DNA of 64,000 nt from Paenibacillus chibensis (GCF_004001045.1 NZ_BIMK01000017.1:124001-188000); one strand, 5' to 3'; positions 34,994 to 43,698 are shown, numbered from the stretch's first letter. Made by a program: numbers and translations. Notes: generated by a model not told the origin, from the letters alone.

Positions 34994-36532
34994 TCACGTT
35001 CGGAACCCATTTGTCGGTGACTTGCGGATCAGCGTGGCCCTTTCCGGTAAAACGGTCATGCCCTGCACGACAAAGCCGGGATCTCCGGAAGCCTCCTGAA
35101 TTTTGCCCATACGGACCGACCCTCTAAATACCGCCGAATATTCCCTTCCATCCTGATCTCTGACGAACCATTGATCATGCTGAAAAATATTTATGAATCT
35201 CCCCGTCATCTCGATCAGCCCGGCAATTTCCGTCTCATTTACTCTGGCGTTCGGGTCATGGCCAACCGTAAACCCGCTTAGCGTAACAACGTCTCCCTGA
35301 TCCTTGAAAATGACCGGGTGCTCTTTCAGGTCACTTGGTACCAGTTCGACCGAACCGCTGCTGGTCACCGGGATGGTATATCCGTCGAATACGAAGCGCA
35401 GCTTTTGGCGGTCATAGGGAAGATAATTAAACGTGTATACCCAGTGCCTTTTACCGTCTTGAAGCACGCTGTCCTGTGCAATCACTCTGGCTCCTCCGAA
35501 GACGTTGTTTACGCCTGCAATTTCCTCTCCCTTTTCATTCTCAAAATGGAACATCAGCTGCTGCTGGCTCTCAAGCTCACCCGGCGAGCGTTTTGCGGCT
35601 TCAGGACTCAGGGTGGTTGCCATAAACAGGCGTACTCCGCTTGGTGTGCGGACCAGCTTCTCCGTCTGAATCGTCAATCCATCCGGCGTCGTATAGGTTT
35701 CATGCAGCGGTGTCGTGATGTTTAGTGCATTGGCTCCGCGAATGTCCGCTTTAAATTTGAAATCCCAGCTTCCCTCCACAACTTTTTCCGACCACGGAAT
35801 GTGAATGCGATTCACATGCGCCTCGACGACCAACTCATCGGTATGGACTTCCTGCATGAAAGAAATGTTTAGTTTTTCAATGTTGCTCGAGGCCTCCATC
35901 CCCCTGATTTGGCCGATCTCATTCCCGTTCTTATCCTTAATATGCAGGCCGCTCCAATCCACCTGATAAATAAGCGGTTTCCCTTGCGGGTCCGTCACCT
36001 TCACCCCCATCACAAGCCGGGTGGCATCGGCGACCACTTCGTTGATTTCGATAGTGTAGCCCTTATCCTTCACTTTCACATGGGGATTCTGCACCAGTCC
36101 CAGGCTGCGCGCATCCATCATCCCGACGTCCGAGGTTTCCTTCGAAAACATCGACCGCACCCAATCTGCAATGGACGGCTGTGCATACAAAGTCAATGCC
36201 ATCGCTACGACGAGGAGTGAGGCGATCCACAGGATGCTTTTCTTGAGGGGGCGCAAGTTTCGAATACGCCTCTTGGTTCCGATTGGTGAATAGATTTCCT
36301 CCCCCGCGGGCTCAATTTCGATCTGTTCAAGGGAAGCCATCACCTGGTCGGTAAATCCTTCAGGGAGGCGCTCAGCATATAGCAATTCCGTCCATACCCG
36401 TTCCTTCTCCTCAGCCGCAGCGAGCAGACTCCGGCATTCCGGGCACATATGAAGATGGAATTCCAGCTCTTCGTCAGCTTTATTTCCAGAGCGAATGTAC
36501 TCTTTGGTCTGAGCAAGCTTCCAGCATCTCAT
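34994..36532 (-). CDS. Membrane anti-sigma factor with zinc-finger N-terminus, frameshifted near its end
   Basis: 512 residues as read. The N-terminus has a ZAS-type zinc finger (HLHMCPEC, about 26-33), followed by a membrane segment (100-118) and a long extracytoplasmic DUF4179-like domain. It starts 53 bases inside the sigma gene. The last eight residues are out of character. One missing base near 35020 would restore a frame that runs 37 more codons to TAA at 34905 and encodes a protein-like tail (DKWVPNVNWSFKLPMGKP then IPGLEHVDPESYWSSERP). Either a recent one-base deletion or a sequencing error; the finding below gives details. Confidence 0.78.
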   Translation of the reverse strand: MRCWKLAQTKEYIRSGNKADEELEFHLHMCPECRSLLAAAEEKERVWTELLYAERLPEGFTDQVMASLEQIEIEPAGEEIYSPIGTKRRIRNLRPLKKSILWIASLLVVAMALTLYAQPSIADWVRSMFSKETSDVGMMDARSLGLVQNPHVKVKDKGYTIEINEVVADATRLVMGVKVTDPQGKPLIYQVDWSGLHIKDKNGNEIGQIRGMEASSNIEKLNISFMQEVHTDELVVEAHVNRIHIPWSEKVVEGSWDFKFKADIRGANALNITTPLHETYTTPDGLTIQTEKLVRTPSGVRLFMATTLSPEAAKRSPGELESQQQLMFHFENEKGEEIAGVNNVFGGARVIAQDSVLQDGKRHWVYTFNYLPYDRQKLRFVFDGYTIPVTSSGSVELVPSDLKEHPVIFKDQGDVVTLSGFTVGHDPNARVNETEIAGLIEMTGRFINIFQHDQWFVRDQDGREYSAVFRGSVRMGKIQEASGDPGFVVQGMTVLPERATLIRKSPTNGFRT

Positions 36533-37085
36533 GCAGCATCCCCTCCTTCTCCTTGAGCTTTTTTCGCAGAGACTTCTTGGCCCGGTGCAGCCGGTTGCGC
36601 ACCTGATTCACGTCAATGCCGGCCATGTCGGCAATTTCGTCATAGCTTAGTTCGTTCGTGTATCGCAGCAGCAGAATGATGCGGTATTTGTCCGGCAGCT
36701 GCTGCAATAACAGCTGTACTTCCCCACCGGTTTCCTTGCGAAGATAAGCGGATTCCGGTGTTTCGGCTTGATGCTGTGCACGGATAAGCATCTCAGCCTC
36801 CACCGGCTCGGGTTTTTTTCTCCGCCCCGCATCCTTCATCACGTTCACGGCGATGGCGTACAGCCATGAGGCAAAGCTCGATTCCTCCCTGAAGCCGGCC
36901 AGCTTGCGGTATGCTTTCAGAAATGCCTCCTGCGTGTAATCCTGGGCATCCTGCGGACTTGCGCCCAGGCCCCGCAATAAGCCGTATATTTTATTTTTAT
37001 GCGTATTCACCAGCTGAGCATAGCTCTTCTTGTCGCCAGCCAACACCTGCCTGACCAGCGCAACGTCCTGTGACGGGTCTGCCAT
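36480..37085 (-). CDS. ECF-type RNA polymerase sigma factor
   Basis: A 201-residue sigma-W-like ECF factor: region 2 (about 12-85, QDAQDYTQEAFLKAYRKLAGF and FASWLYAIAVNVMKD) and region 4 (about 120-180, LPDKYRIILLLRYTNELSYDE and IAGIDVNQVRNRLHRAKKSLR-like block). The overlapping zinc-finger anti-sigma gene downstream completes the pair. Target promoters cannot be read here; an auto-regulatory site is not obvious in the leader. Confidence 0.9.
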   Translation of the reverse strand: MADPSQDVALVRQVLAGDKKSYAQLVNTHKNKIYGLLRGLGASPQDAQDYTQEAFLKAYRKLAGFREESSFASWLYAIAVNVMKDAGRRKKPEPVEAEMLIRAQHQAETPESAYLRKETGGEVQLLLQQLPDKYRIILLLRYTNELSYDEIADMAGIDVNQVRNRLHRAKKSLRKKLKEKEGMLHEMLEACSDQRVHSLWK

Positions 37086-37253
37086 AACGATCCTCCCTAC
37101 TTATCATCTTTCCTTATGTATAGTAGACGGATGTGCGTCGCCGTTTCTCTCGCTTTTCCGCAAAAAAAAGGAGCCCCTCACAAGGAAGGACTCAAAAATC
37201 AGATTAGACATATGAAAGGGTTTACAAAACCATTATAGTATGAATATGTCTTT

Positions 37254-37272
37254 TTGAAAACGCTTTTTTCAA
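37254..37272. promoter_or_regulatory. Palindrome resembling a cre site, upstream of the sigma gene
   Basis: TTGAAAACGCTTTTTTCAA is a 19-base inverted repeat with a cre-like TGAAAACGC core. It lies 170 bases upstream of the sigma gene. The rest of the interval 37086-37389 shows no gene. Confidence 0.3.
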
Positions 37273-37389
37273 TAGTTGCATAGATTCAGAGATTCTTTGA
37301 AGATTCATTAGTGAAACATTCGTCTCGCTGAGGACCATCTCCCCGCCCTTGCACTCCTGCCCAAATCCCTCCATCCGGAAAATGACCGG

Positions 37390-37433
37390 TTGCCAAAACT
37401 AATATGATTAGTTATAATACTAATAAGATTAGT
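37390..37433 (+). promoter_or_regulatory. Promoter with twin TetR-type operators
   Basis: TTGCCA (37390-37395) and TATAAT (37413-37418) are 17 bases apart. The inverted repeats ACTAATATGATTAGT (37398-37412) and ACTAATAAGATTAGT (37419-37433) flank the -10 box exactly. Their centres are 21 bases apart, two helical turns. The operon encodes a TetR regulator, so autoregulation is the natural reading. Confidence 0.75.
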
Positions 37434-37458
37434 TTATCGTTATAGGAGGATGATTATT

Positions 37459-38175
37459 ATGAAAAAAACGACAGTTTATCAGGTGACCCAGCTTTCCTTT
37501 CTGCCCCGTCTGTTTCCGGTCAATGTGTATCTGGTTGAAGAGGAGGACGGCCTTACGCTGATTGACGCAGGCATGCCGTTCAGCCTGAAGGGAATTCTGA
37601 AGGCAGCGGAATCTTTCGGTAAACCGATCACCCGCATCCTGCTTACCCATGCCCATGGCGACCATATCGGCGCGCTGGATAGCCTGAAGGAAGCCATTCC
37701 AACCGCCGAAGTCTATATATCGCGCCGGGACCGGGCGCTTTTGGCCGGAAGCCGCGATCTCGAAGCCGGGGAACCGCAGACGCCGATCAAGGGCAGCGTA
37801 CCGCAAAACGTACGTACCAAGCCCGATCATCTTCTCGCGGATGGCGACCGCGTCGGCTCGCTTCTGGCTGTCGCAACGCCAGGACATACGCCGGGACATA
37901 TGGCATTTCTAGATACGCGCAGCCAGGTGCTGATTGCCGGCGATGCATTCCAGGTGCGGGGCGGCGTGGGCGTATCCGGCCATATGCAGCCGCTGTTTCC
38001 TTTTCCGGCGATGGCGACGTGGCATAAGGATACTGCCCTGGCAAGCGCACGCCGCCTTGCCAAGCTGCAGCCATCCTGGCTTGCCGTCGGTCACGGGCGG
38101 ATGCTCGAGCAGCCTCAAAACGCGATGACCCGGGCCATTGAGCGAGCCGAAGCAGCCTTCCGGGAGGCGAAATAA
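37459..38175 (+). CDS. MBL-fold metallo-hydrolase
   Basis: 238 residues with the metallo-beta-lactamase metal motif THAHGDHIG (about 63-71), further ligands in TPGHTPGHM and IAGDAF, and a final histidine in AVGHGRM. It belongs to the broad hydrolase group containing lactonases and quorum-quenching enzymes; the substrate is unknown. The ATG at 37459 lies nine bases after AGGAGG; the ATG at 37450 is too close to it. First gene of an operon with a TetR regulator, so the substrate may be the inducer or a toxic compound. Confidence 0.82.
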   Translation: MKKTTVYQVTQLSFLPRLFPVNVYLVEEEDGLTLIDAGMPFSLKGILKAAESFGKPITRILLTHAHGDHIGALDSLKEAIPTAEVYISRRDRALLAGSRDLEAGEPQTPIKGSVPQNVRTKPDHLLADGDRVGSLLAVATPGHTPGHMAFLDTRSQVLIAGDAFQVRGGVGVSGHMQPLFPFPAMATWHKDTALASARRLAKLQPSWLAVGHGRMLEQPQNAMTRAIERAEAAFREAK

Positions 38176-38176
38176 A

Positions 38177-38746
38177 ATGGCCAAAATGGGTCTCGACCGC
38201 CAAGCCCTGCTGGTCGCCGCCGCCGAGCTGGCCGATGCCTCCGGCCTCGATTCGCTCACCTTGGCTGCGCTGGCTCAGAAGCTGAACGTGCGCTCCCCTT
38301 CTTTATATAATCATGTCAAGGGCCTGCCCGATCTGCGGGCAGCTCTTACAGTTTATTGCCTGCATCTTCTTGTCGAAACAACACGCAACGCCGTCATCGG
38401 CAAATCCGGGGATGAAGCGATCCTCAGCTTATGCGAGGCTTACCTCCGTTTTGCCCATACCCGCCCCGGCTTGTATGAAGCCTTTTATAAGATAAACACG
38501 CAGCAGGATGAGGAGCTGGATACAGCCAGACGGGAGCTGCTCGATCTCTTTGTACGGATTATGGAGCCTTACCGTCTGGGAGACCGGGAAACGCTGCATG
38601 CCATTCGGGGCCTGCGCAGTCTGCTGCACGGATTCGCTACGCTGGAGCAGCATGGCGGCTTTCAGATGGATCTTCCGCTGGATGCCAGCGTTCAATATGT
38701 CCTGCGAACCTTTCTGAAAGGAATGCACGCGAATAAAGCGGGCTGA
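38177..38746 (+). CDS. TetR-family transcriptional regulator
   Basis: 189 residues. The helix-turn-helix is LTLAALAQKLNVRSPSLYNHVKGL (given in part, about 25-48). The C-terminal region has RPGLYEAFY and GLRSLLHGFATLEQHGGF, typical of the WHG-type TetR C-terminal domain. It starts one base after the MBL stop codon, with GGGAGG upstream. It probably binds the twin palindromes at 37398-37433. Confidence 0.88.
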   Translation: MAKMGLDRQALLVAAAELADASGLDSLTLAALAQKLNVRSPSLYNHVKGLPDLRAALTVYCLHLLVETTRNAVIGKSGDEAILSLCEAYLRFAHTRPGLYEAFYKINTQQDEELDTARRELLDLFVRIMEPYRLGDRETLHAIRGLRSLLHGFATLEQHGGFQMDLPLDASVQYVLRTFLKGMHANKAG

Positions 38747-38850
38747 TCAGGACAAGATGTCATATGACGTTCAAGTTTACTTCTTGTTGGGTGTGATATA
38801 ATATAGTTATACGTGATTAATTACATCCTTATTAGAGAGGAGTCTTTAAC

Positions 38851-39387
38851 TTGGCTCATATTAGTCCCTCATATCTTCAAATCGGATCTACCGTGGGGGC
38901 TCTGGTTATGGCGCTTTTGGTCATTTTCGTCCGTTTGAAAGCCAGCAACAGACCAGTAACCATTAAAAAAATCATCATTCCGCCGCTGGGCATGTCAACA
39001 GGCTTCTTGATGTTTGTGGCGCCTCAGGTTCGGGTTCCATGGCTCTGGGCCCTGCTTGCCTTTCTCATCGGCTGGTTCATATTTTCATATCCGCTGATTC
39101 GCAGCACCAAATTCGAGGTCAGCGAAGGCCAGGTTTTCGCCAGACGCTCCAAGAGCTTCGTGGTCATCCTGTTCGCCCTGCTGATCGTCCGTACCGTACT
39201 GCATCAAGTGATCGACGAATATGTGTCCATTCCGCAGTCCGGCGCCCTCTTCTTCCTGCTGGCGTTCGGCATGATTCTCCACTGGAGAGTTTTCATGCTG
39301 AAGCAATACCGCGTCATCGAAGCATCAGGCGAATTGAACGGTACCCCGCTTCATCCGGAAGTGCCTCATCAGCCGGATGCCAAATAA
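38851..39387 (+). CDS. ccdC: CcdC-type membrane protein
   Basis: 178 residues, five or so membrane segments, with PPLGMSTGFLMF and IRSTKFEVSEGQVFARRSKSF (in part). It resembles CcdC (DUF1453), found with the CcdA thiol-disulfide system for cytochrome c maturation in Bacillus; the role is unproven. The start is TTG at 38851 behind AGAGGAG. A TATAAT-containing AT-rich stretch lies upstream. Confidence 0.75.
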   Translation: MAHISPSYLQIGSTVGALVMALLVIFVRLKASNRPVTIKKIIIPPLGMSTGFLMFVAPQVRVPWLWALLAFLIGWFIFSYPLIRSTKFEVSEGQVFARRSKSFVVILFALLIVRTVLHQVIDEYVSIPQSGALFFLLAFGMILHWRVFMLKQYRVIEASGELNGTPLHPEVPHQPDAK

Positions 39388-39409
39388 TCGATTTGCCCGT
39401 CCATATATT

Positions 39410-39451
39410 AAACCGTTATCCGTTAGCGATCTCGCCGGAGGCGGTTTTTTT
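39410..39451 (+). terminator. Terminator after ccdC
   Basis: AAACCG (39410-39415) pairs with CGGTTT (39442-39447), with TCCG/CGGA inside, and a run of seven T residues follows. Confidence 0.6.
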
Positions 39452-39683
39452 GCGCTCAGAATATCATTTTCAGGCTGGAGGGGAACACTCTTTATTTAAA
39501 GAAGCGCCGCATTCATCTAGCGCTACCGGTTGGCCGCCTCTTTTGGTTGCCTATGCATACGGCTCTGCGGATTTGAAGAAGCTATGGAAGAACGGGAACC
39601 GGCCGGAACATACGGAAAGGATGCCACCTTTGCTATTGAATTCATCACGTTTTCAGCGTAAAAATAAAGCAAAACTGAGAATT

Positions 39684-39722
39684 TTGGACCAAGATGCCGT
39701 AATCATGTGTAATTCTTCACAA
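39684..39722 (+). promoter_or_regulatory. Promoter of DUF1641-ndh with overlapping Rex-like operator
   Basis: TTGGAC (39684-39689) and TGTAAT (39708-39713) are 18 bases apart. ATGTGTA-ATTC-TTCACAA (39705-39722) matches the Rex consensus TTGTGAA-N4-TTCACAA at 12 of 14 positions and covers the -10 box. Rex represses the homologous yjlC-ndh operon of B. subtilis and releases at high NADH. Confidence 0.55.
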
Positions 39723-39743
39723 TTCGTGACTTCCTTCTAAAAT

Positions 39744-39880
39744 GCCTCATTATCCTTTTCAAGAGCATTATGTTACCATAGGAAATGGTGATTTAGATTC
39801 GAGGCTTTTTTCATTCTGAGGAAGGTCTCCAGCTTATAGACCCCTCTGCCCAAAAAGGGTCTATCAGCCCTTTTTTATAA
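39744..39880 (+). promoter_or_regulatory. Structured leader of DUF1641-ndh with competing hairpins
   Basis: GCCTC (39744-39748) pairs with GAGGC (39801-39805) ahead of a six-T run, enclosing TTACCAT/ATGGTGA. Further down ATAGACCC/GGGTCTAT (39836-39864) competes with AAAAAGGG/CCCTTTTTT (39852-39876) for the same GGG. The latter is an intrinsic terminator, so the former acts as antiterminator. The interval 39452-39683 holds no gene that I can support. Confidence 0.45.
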
Positions 39881-39920
39881 TAAAACTAAGCATTGCTGCT
39901 TACGCAAAGGAGAAATGGAC

Positions 39921-40367
39921 ATGTCAGAAATATCTACTGATGTAACGACTGAACAAGCAAGCAAGCCTGTCAGCCAAGAGCAAAACGATCTGCTGGATCA
40001 GCTGCTCAAGCCTGAGGTTCAGGAATCTTTGACTACACTGGTTAACCATCTTCCAAAGCTGACTGAGCTTGTGAATGTATTGACAAAGTCTTATGACTTC
40101 GCTCAATCCGTGGCTACCGACAAAACGCTGAAAAGCGATACGGTTGGCGCGATTTCGGAGATGGCTTCCCCGGTCATCAAATCCGCTAAGAACGTTGCAG
40201 CAAACGTGATTGAAGCCAAAGACCGCGCTGAAGAGAGTCATGAAGTGATCGGTCTTTTCGGCATTCTCAAATTGCTCAAGGATCCGCAAGCGCAAAAAAT
40301 GTTCCGTTTCGTGAACGCCTACCTGCAGGTTTCCGCTGAACGCGCGAAAGAACAGGACCAACATTAA
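39921..40367 (+). CDS. DUF1641 protein, partner of NADH dehydrogenase
   Basis: 148 residues, mostly helical, with the DUF1641 block IGLFGILKLLKDPQAQKMFRF (in part) near the C-terminus. It is equivalent to B. subtilis YjlC, encoded upstream of ndh. Family members are also found with formate dehydrogenases. The ATG at 39921 is eight bases after AAAGGAG; the ATG at 39915 is too close. The function is unknown, though the pairing with Ndh is strongly conserved. Confidence 0.8.
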   Translation: MSEISTDVTTEQASKPVSQEQNDLLDQLLKPEVQESLTTLVNHLPKLTELVNVLTKSYDFAQSVATDKTLKSDTVGAISEMASPVIKSAKNVAANVIEAKDRAEESHEVIGLFGILKLLKDPQAQKMFRFVNAYLQVSAERAKEQDQH

Positions 40368-40402
40368 TTCTCTCAATAACCAGTAAGGACGGAGGAAAAA
40401 CT

Positions 40403-41581
40403 ATGTCAAAACATATTGTCATTTTGGGTGCAGGATATGGCGGACTTCTCTCTGCTCTGACTTTGCGTAAATATATGAACAAAGATCAGGCGCGCGTAAC
40501 CGTGGTGAACCAGTATCCGACGCACCAAATCATTACCGAGCTTCACCGCCTGGCGGCAGGCAGCATCGCCGAAAAAGCGATCGCTATGCCTCTTGACAAG
40601 CTGTTCAAAGGCAAGGACATCGATCTGAAAATCGCGAAGGTGGATTCTTTCTCGGTAGACAGCAAAGAAATCAAATTGGCTGACGGCTCCAAGCTTTCTT
40701 ATGACGCTCTCGTGGTTGGTCTTGGCAGCATCACAGCTTACTTCGGTATTCCTGGACTCGACAAATACAGCATGGTTCTGAAATCCGCTGAGGACGCTAA
40801 CCGCATTCATCAGCATATTGAAGACCGCATCAAAGCTTATTCGCAAACCAAGGATGCTGCGGACGCAACCATCCTCATCGGCGGCGGCGGTTTGACCGGC
40901 GTTGAGCTTGTGGGCGAAATTGCCGACATCATGCCGAAGCTGACAGCTAAATACGGCGTGAACCCAGCTGAAATCAAGCTGCTGCTCGTGGAAGCAGGCC
41001 CTAAAATCCTGCCTGTGCTTCCTGACCACCTCATCGCCCGTGCAACGGAAAGCCTCGAAAAACGCGGCGTAACCTTCCTGACAGGCTTGCCTGTAACGAA
41101 CGTGGAAGGTAACGTGATCGATCTGAAGGACGGCCAAAAAATCATCGCCAACACCTTCGTATGGACCGGCGGCGTTCAAGGCAACCCGCTCGTCGGCGAA
41201 TCCGGTCTTGAAGTAAACCGCGGACGTGCAACCGTCAACGAATTCCTGCAATCCACATCCCATCCGGATGTATTCGTGGCAGGCGACAGCGCTGTTGTAT
41301 TCGATGCAACCGGCCGTCCATACCCTCCAACCGCTCAAATCGCTTGGCAAATGGGCGAACTGATCGGCTACAACCTGTACGCTTACCTGAATGACAAAGC
41401 ATACCACACGTTCAGCCCTGTGAACTCTGGTACGCTGGCAAGCCTCGGACGCAAAGACGCTGTAGCAACCGTAGGGGAAAACAACACGTCCCTGAAGGGT
41501 CTGCCTGCAACGATGATGAAGGAAGCAAGTAACATCCGTTACCTCTCCCACATCAAAGCATTGTTCACCCTGGCTTACTAA
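40403..41581 (+). CDS. ndh: Type II NADH dehydrogenase
   Basis: A single-subunit, non-proton-pumping NADH:quinone oxidoreductase of the inner membrane face. The 392 residues have the FAD motif VILGAGYGGLLSAL at the N-terminus and the NAD motif ILIGGGGLTGVELVGE (about 153-168). They also have the FAD-binding block VFVAGDSAVV and the quinone-site block PTAQIAWQMG. It follows the DUF1641 gene by 35 bases. Expression should respond to NADH through the Rex-like site upstream. Confidence 0.92.
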   Translation: MSKHIVILGAGYGGLLSALTLRKYMNKDQARVTVVNQYPTHQIITELHRLAAGSIAEKAIAMPLDKLFKGKDIDLKIAKVDSFSVDSKEIKLADGSKLSYDALVVGLGSITAYFGIPGLDKYSMVLKSAEDANRIHQHIEDRIKAYSQTKDAADATILIGGGGLTGVELVGEIADIMPKLTAKYGVNPAEIKLLLVEAGPKILPVLPDHLIARATESLEKRGVTFLTGLPVTNVEGNVIDLKDGQKIIANTFVWTGGVQGNPLVGESGLEVNRGRATVNEFLQSTSHPDVFVAGDSAVVFDATGRPYPPTAQIAWQMGELIGYNLYAYLNDKAYHTFSPVNSGTLASLGRKDAVATVGENNTSLKGLPATMMKEASNIRYLSHIKALFTLAY

Positions 41582-41599
41582 TTAAGTCTCATCGATACC

Positions 41600-41642
41600 A
41601 AAATCCCCACCCCCATGTGATTATGGAGGCGGGGATTTTTTG
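41600..41642 (+). terminator. Terminator after ndh
   Basis: AAAATCCCC (41600-41608) pairs with GGGGATTTTT (41631-41640) and CCAT/ATGG lies inside. Confidence 0.85.
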
Positions 41643-41665
41643 TTGTTGCCATATATCACCTTATC

Positions 41666-43606
41666 TCATACGGGAGCCGATAAGCTTTTGACGAGCGCGT
41701 TCTGCAGCGTAAGCAGCTCCTGCCTCACCTTCGGCGCGAGCGCAAGCGCTGGCACTTCCGGCAGTGCCATGCTGCGCTGCTGCTCTGCGCTTTGTGCCGT
41801 TTTCTCGAAGACAAGCAGCAAACCGGCAAGCTCTGTATCGGACAATACGGGCCGGTTCGGCGTCATGGCATAGGAATCCAGCAGGTAGCCGAACTGATCC
41901 AGCGCCCATACCACGGGCAGAAGCCGCTGCAGCTCCTCCTCGCTCCTCGGGATTTCCCCGAGGGCCGTCGCGTACACGGTCGTGAGATTCGACAGATTCG
42001 TCTTCATGGCCCGCTGCTGACGGCCGCCCTCCGACAGATCAGATCCCGGCTGCTCCGTCAGCAGCTGCGCAGTCAGCTCTGACTGGCTCCGGATTGTCCG
42101 GCCCATCAGGTAAGGAATCCGGCTGGAGGCGGATGTTCTGCCCAGCAGCAGCACGCCGATCAAGCCGATCACGCTGCCGGTGATGACATCCACGATCCGG
42201 GTTCCCGCAAAGTACGCCACATTATGAATATGCGAGCTGGCTTCCGCCATCAGAAGCGCATTGGGCGTCACGAACAGAATCGCGATCGCGTAATTGCGGA
42301 CGATCAGCAGCTCGGCAAAAAACGTAAACAGCATGATGGCTAGCGAGATGACAATCCCCTCCGGCCGGGCCCACAAAATCGCACTGGCAATCAGAATGCC
42401 GATGATCGTACCGATCGAACGCTGAATGGCCCGGTGATAGGTCGCTACGACCGTTGAGCCGAGCATCACCGAGGCGCAGGACAGTGGCACCCAATAGGAG
42501 CGGTTCAGATTAAACGCATGGGCTGCCAGCGCCGCGATCATTAATATGATGCCGAATCTCAGGGACAACAGAAACACGAGCGAGTTTTTGTCAAACGCCC
42601 CGAGAAAGATGCTTTTGGCCGGCGTATGAGGGACTCCCCTTCCCTCCCACGCATCTTCCGAGTCCGAATGCTCCCTTAGAATGGATTCAAGCTCCAGGAC
42701 TGGCCGAAGAAGGCGCTGAAGCTCCCGATCCCGATCCTCCAACTGCCACAAGCCATCCATCGTCGGAATCCTGCCGGAACGAAGCGATTCGGCAGCAGCG
42801 CTAACCGCCCGACCCAGCGCCGGCGGGAGCGGCTCCATGCTGCGCTGATTCCATGTATCGGTCTCCTGATAGATGAGGTGAGCCTGCCGGAACATTCTGA
42901 GCAGCCGGTGAACCAGGTGGGGATCCCGCCAGGAGCGGCTCTTTCCGGCAAAGGCCGCTTCGGCCTCGACCATGGAAATCAGCGTTTCATGCCTCGCGTT
43001 GCTGTATCCCTTCGTTCCGGCTGCATCCAGCAGGGCCGCCAGATTGGCGTACACCCTGCGGATGGCCATGATTTCGGGCGCATGCGGATTCGTCAGCCAG
43101 CCGGCCATCGCAATGAGCCATGCCAGTGCTCCGCCCAGAAGCACAAGCATGCTGCGCGGCAGCGCTTCGGCAGGCCCGTTCGGCATGCCGGAGGCGAGCG
43201 CGAAGCTGAGGACGAAGAACATCGCGGCCGGTCCTTTGAATTTCAGCGCGCCGAAGATGAAGGTCGCGAGCGCGCCGATCAGCCCGAGCACAACCGCGGA
43301 CAAGACGGGATACGTTGACAGGAGCGAGCCGCAAAAGACGGAGACGCCGATGCCCAGCATCGTATAAAAAAGCTTCCTTGCCCGTAAAGCATAGGGTTCG
43401 GTGAACGCGTACAAATACGTAAAGCCGCCCGTTCCCGCCAGCAAGCCGTAATCAAACCGGCCCAGCATCAGGCCGATGAGCGAGGGCAGTCCGAGACAGA
43501 TGCCTGCGCTGATGGCCCGGTTCCAGGGCAGCGCCGTTTGCTTAATTTCAAATGCCTGGCGAATGACGGAATGCATGGATGACGCCCTCTGACTTCGCGA
43601 GTTCAT
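41666..43606 (-). CDS. FUSC-family membrane protein (aromatic acid exporter type)
   Basis: About 646 residues in the usual layout of two membrane blocks (residues about 30-165 and 355-490), each of several segments. A soluble helical region lies between them and a C-terminal cytoplasmic domain follows. FDYGLLAGTGGFTYLYAFTEPYALRARK and NRSYWVPLSCASVMLGSTVVATYHRAIQRSIGT (parts) match the FUSC/AaeB/YccS pattern. It probably effluxes aromatic acids or similar compounds. I use the ATG at 43606, preceded by AAGGGGAAGG. An ATG 11 codons earlier is possible. A long hairpin occupies the leader. Confidence 0.82.
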   Translation of the reverse strand: MNSRSQRASSMHSVIRQAFEIKQTALPWNRAISAGICLGLPSLIGLMLGRFDYGLLAGTGGFTYLYAFTEPYALRARKLFYTMLGIGVSVFCGSLLSTYPVLSAVVLGLIGALATFIFGALKFKGPAAMFFVLSFALASGMPNGPAEALPRSMLVLLGGALAWLIAMAGWLTNPHAPEIMAIRRVYANLAALLDAAGTKGYSNARHETLISMVEAEAAFAGKSRSWRDPHLVHRLLRMFRQAHLIYQETDTWNQRSMEPLPPALGRAVSAAAESLRSGRIPTMDGLWQLEDRDRELQRLLRPVLELESILREHSDSEDAWEGRGVPHTPAKSIFLGAFDKNSLVFLLSLRFGIILMIAALAAHAFNLNRSYWVPLSCASVMLGSTVVATYHRAIQRSIGTIIGILIASAILWARPEGIVISLAIMLFTFFAELLIVRNYAIAILFVTPNALLMAEASSHIHNVAYFAGTRIVDVITGSVIGLIGVLLLGRTSASSRIPYLMGRTIRSQSELTAQLLTEQPGSDLSEGGRQQRAMKTNLSNLTTVYATALGEIPRSEEELQRLLPVVWALDQFGYLLDSYAMTPNRPVLSDTELAGLLLVFEKTAQSAEQQRSMALPEVPALALAPKVRQELLTLQNALVKSLSAPV

Positions 43607-43643
43607 GCCTTCCCCTTCCTTTCCGAATGCTTCAGCCATTTTG

Positions 43644-43698
43644 AAAAGGGCAGCTTTACTCGTGGCAGAATGTCCTCCCGCACCGTGTAAAGCTGCCC
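43644..43698 (-). promoter_or_regulatory. Long hairpin in the leader of the FUSC gene
   Basis: On the minus strand GGGCAGCTTTAC and GTAAAGCTGCCC form a perfect 12-base stem around a 27-base loop, followed by TTTTC, about 40 bases before the start codon. It may act as an attenuator or an operator. Confidence 0.45.

Noticed and set aside
39039..39740. 233-codon frame overlapping ccdC and the interval after it
   Set aside because: It shares the strand but not the frame of ccdC, shows no protein character and crosses a terminator and the ndh promoter.
40406..41551. Long open frame opposite ndh
   Set aside because: Ndh has all family motifs; the opposite frame has none.
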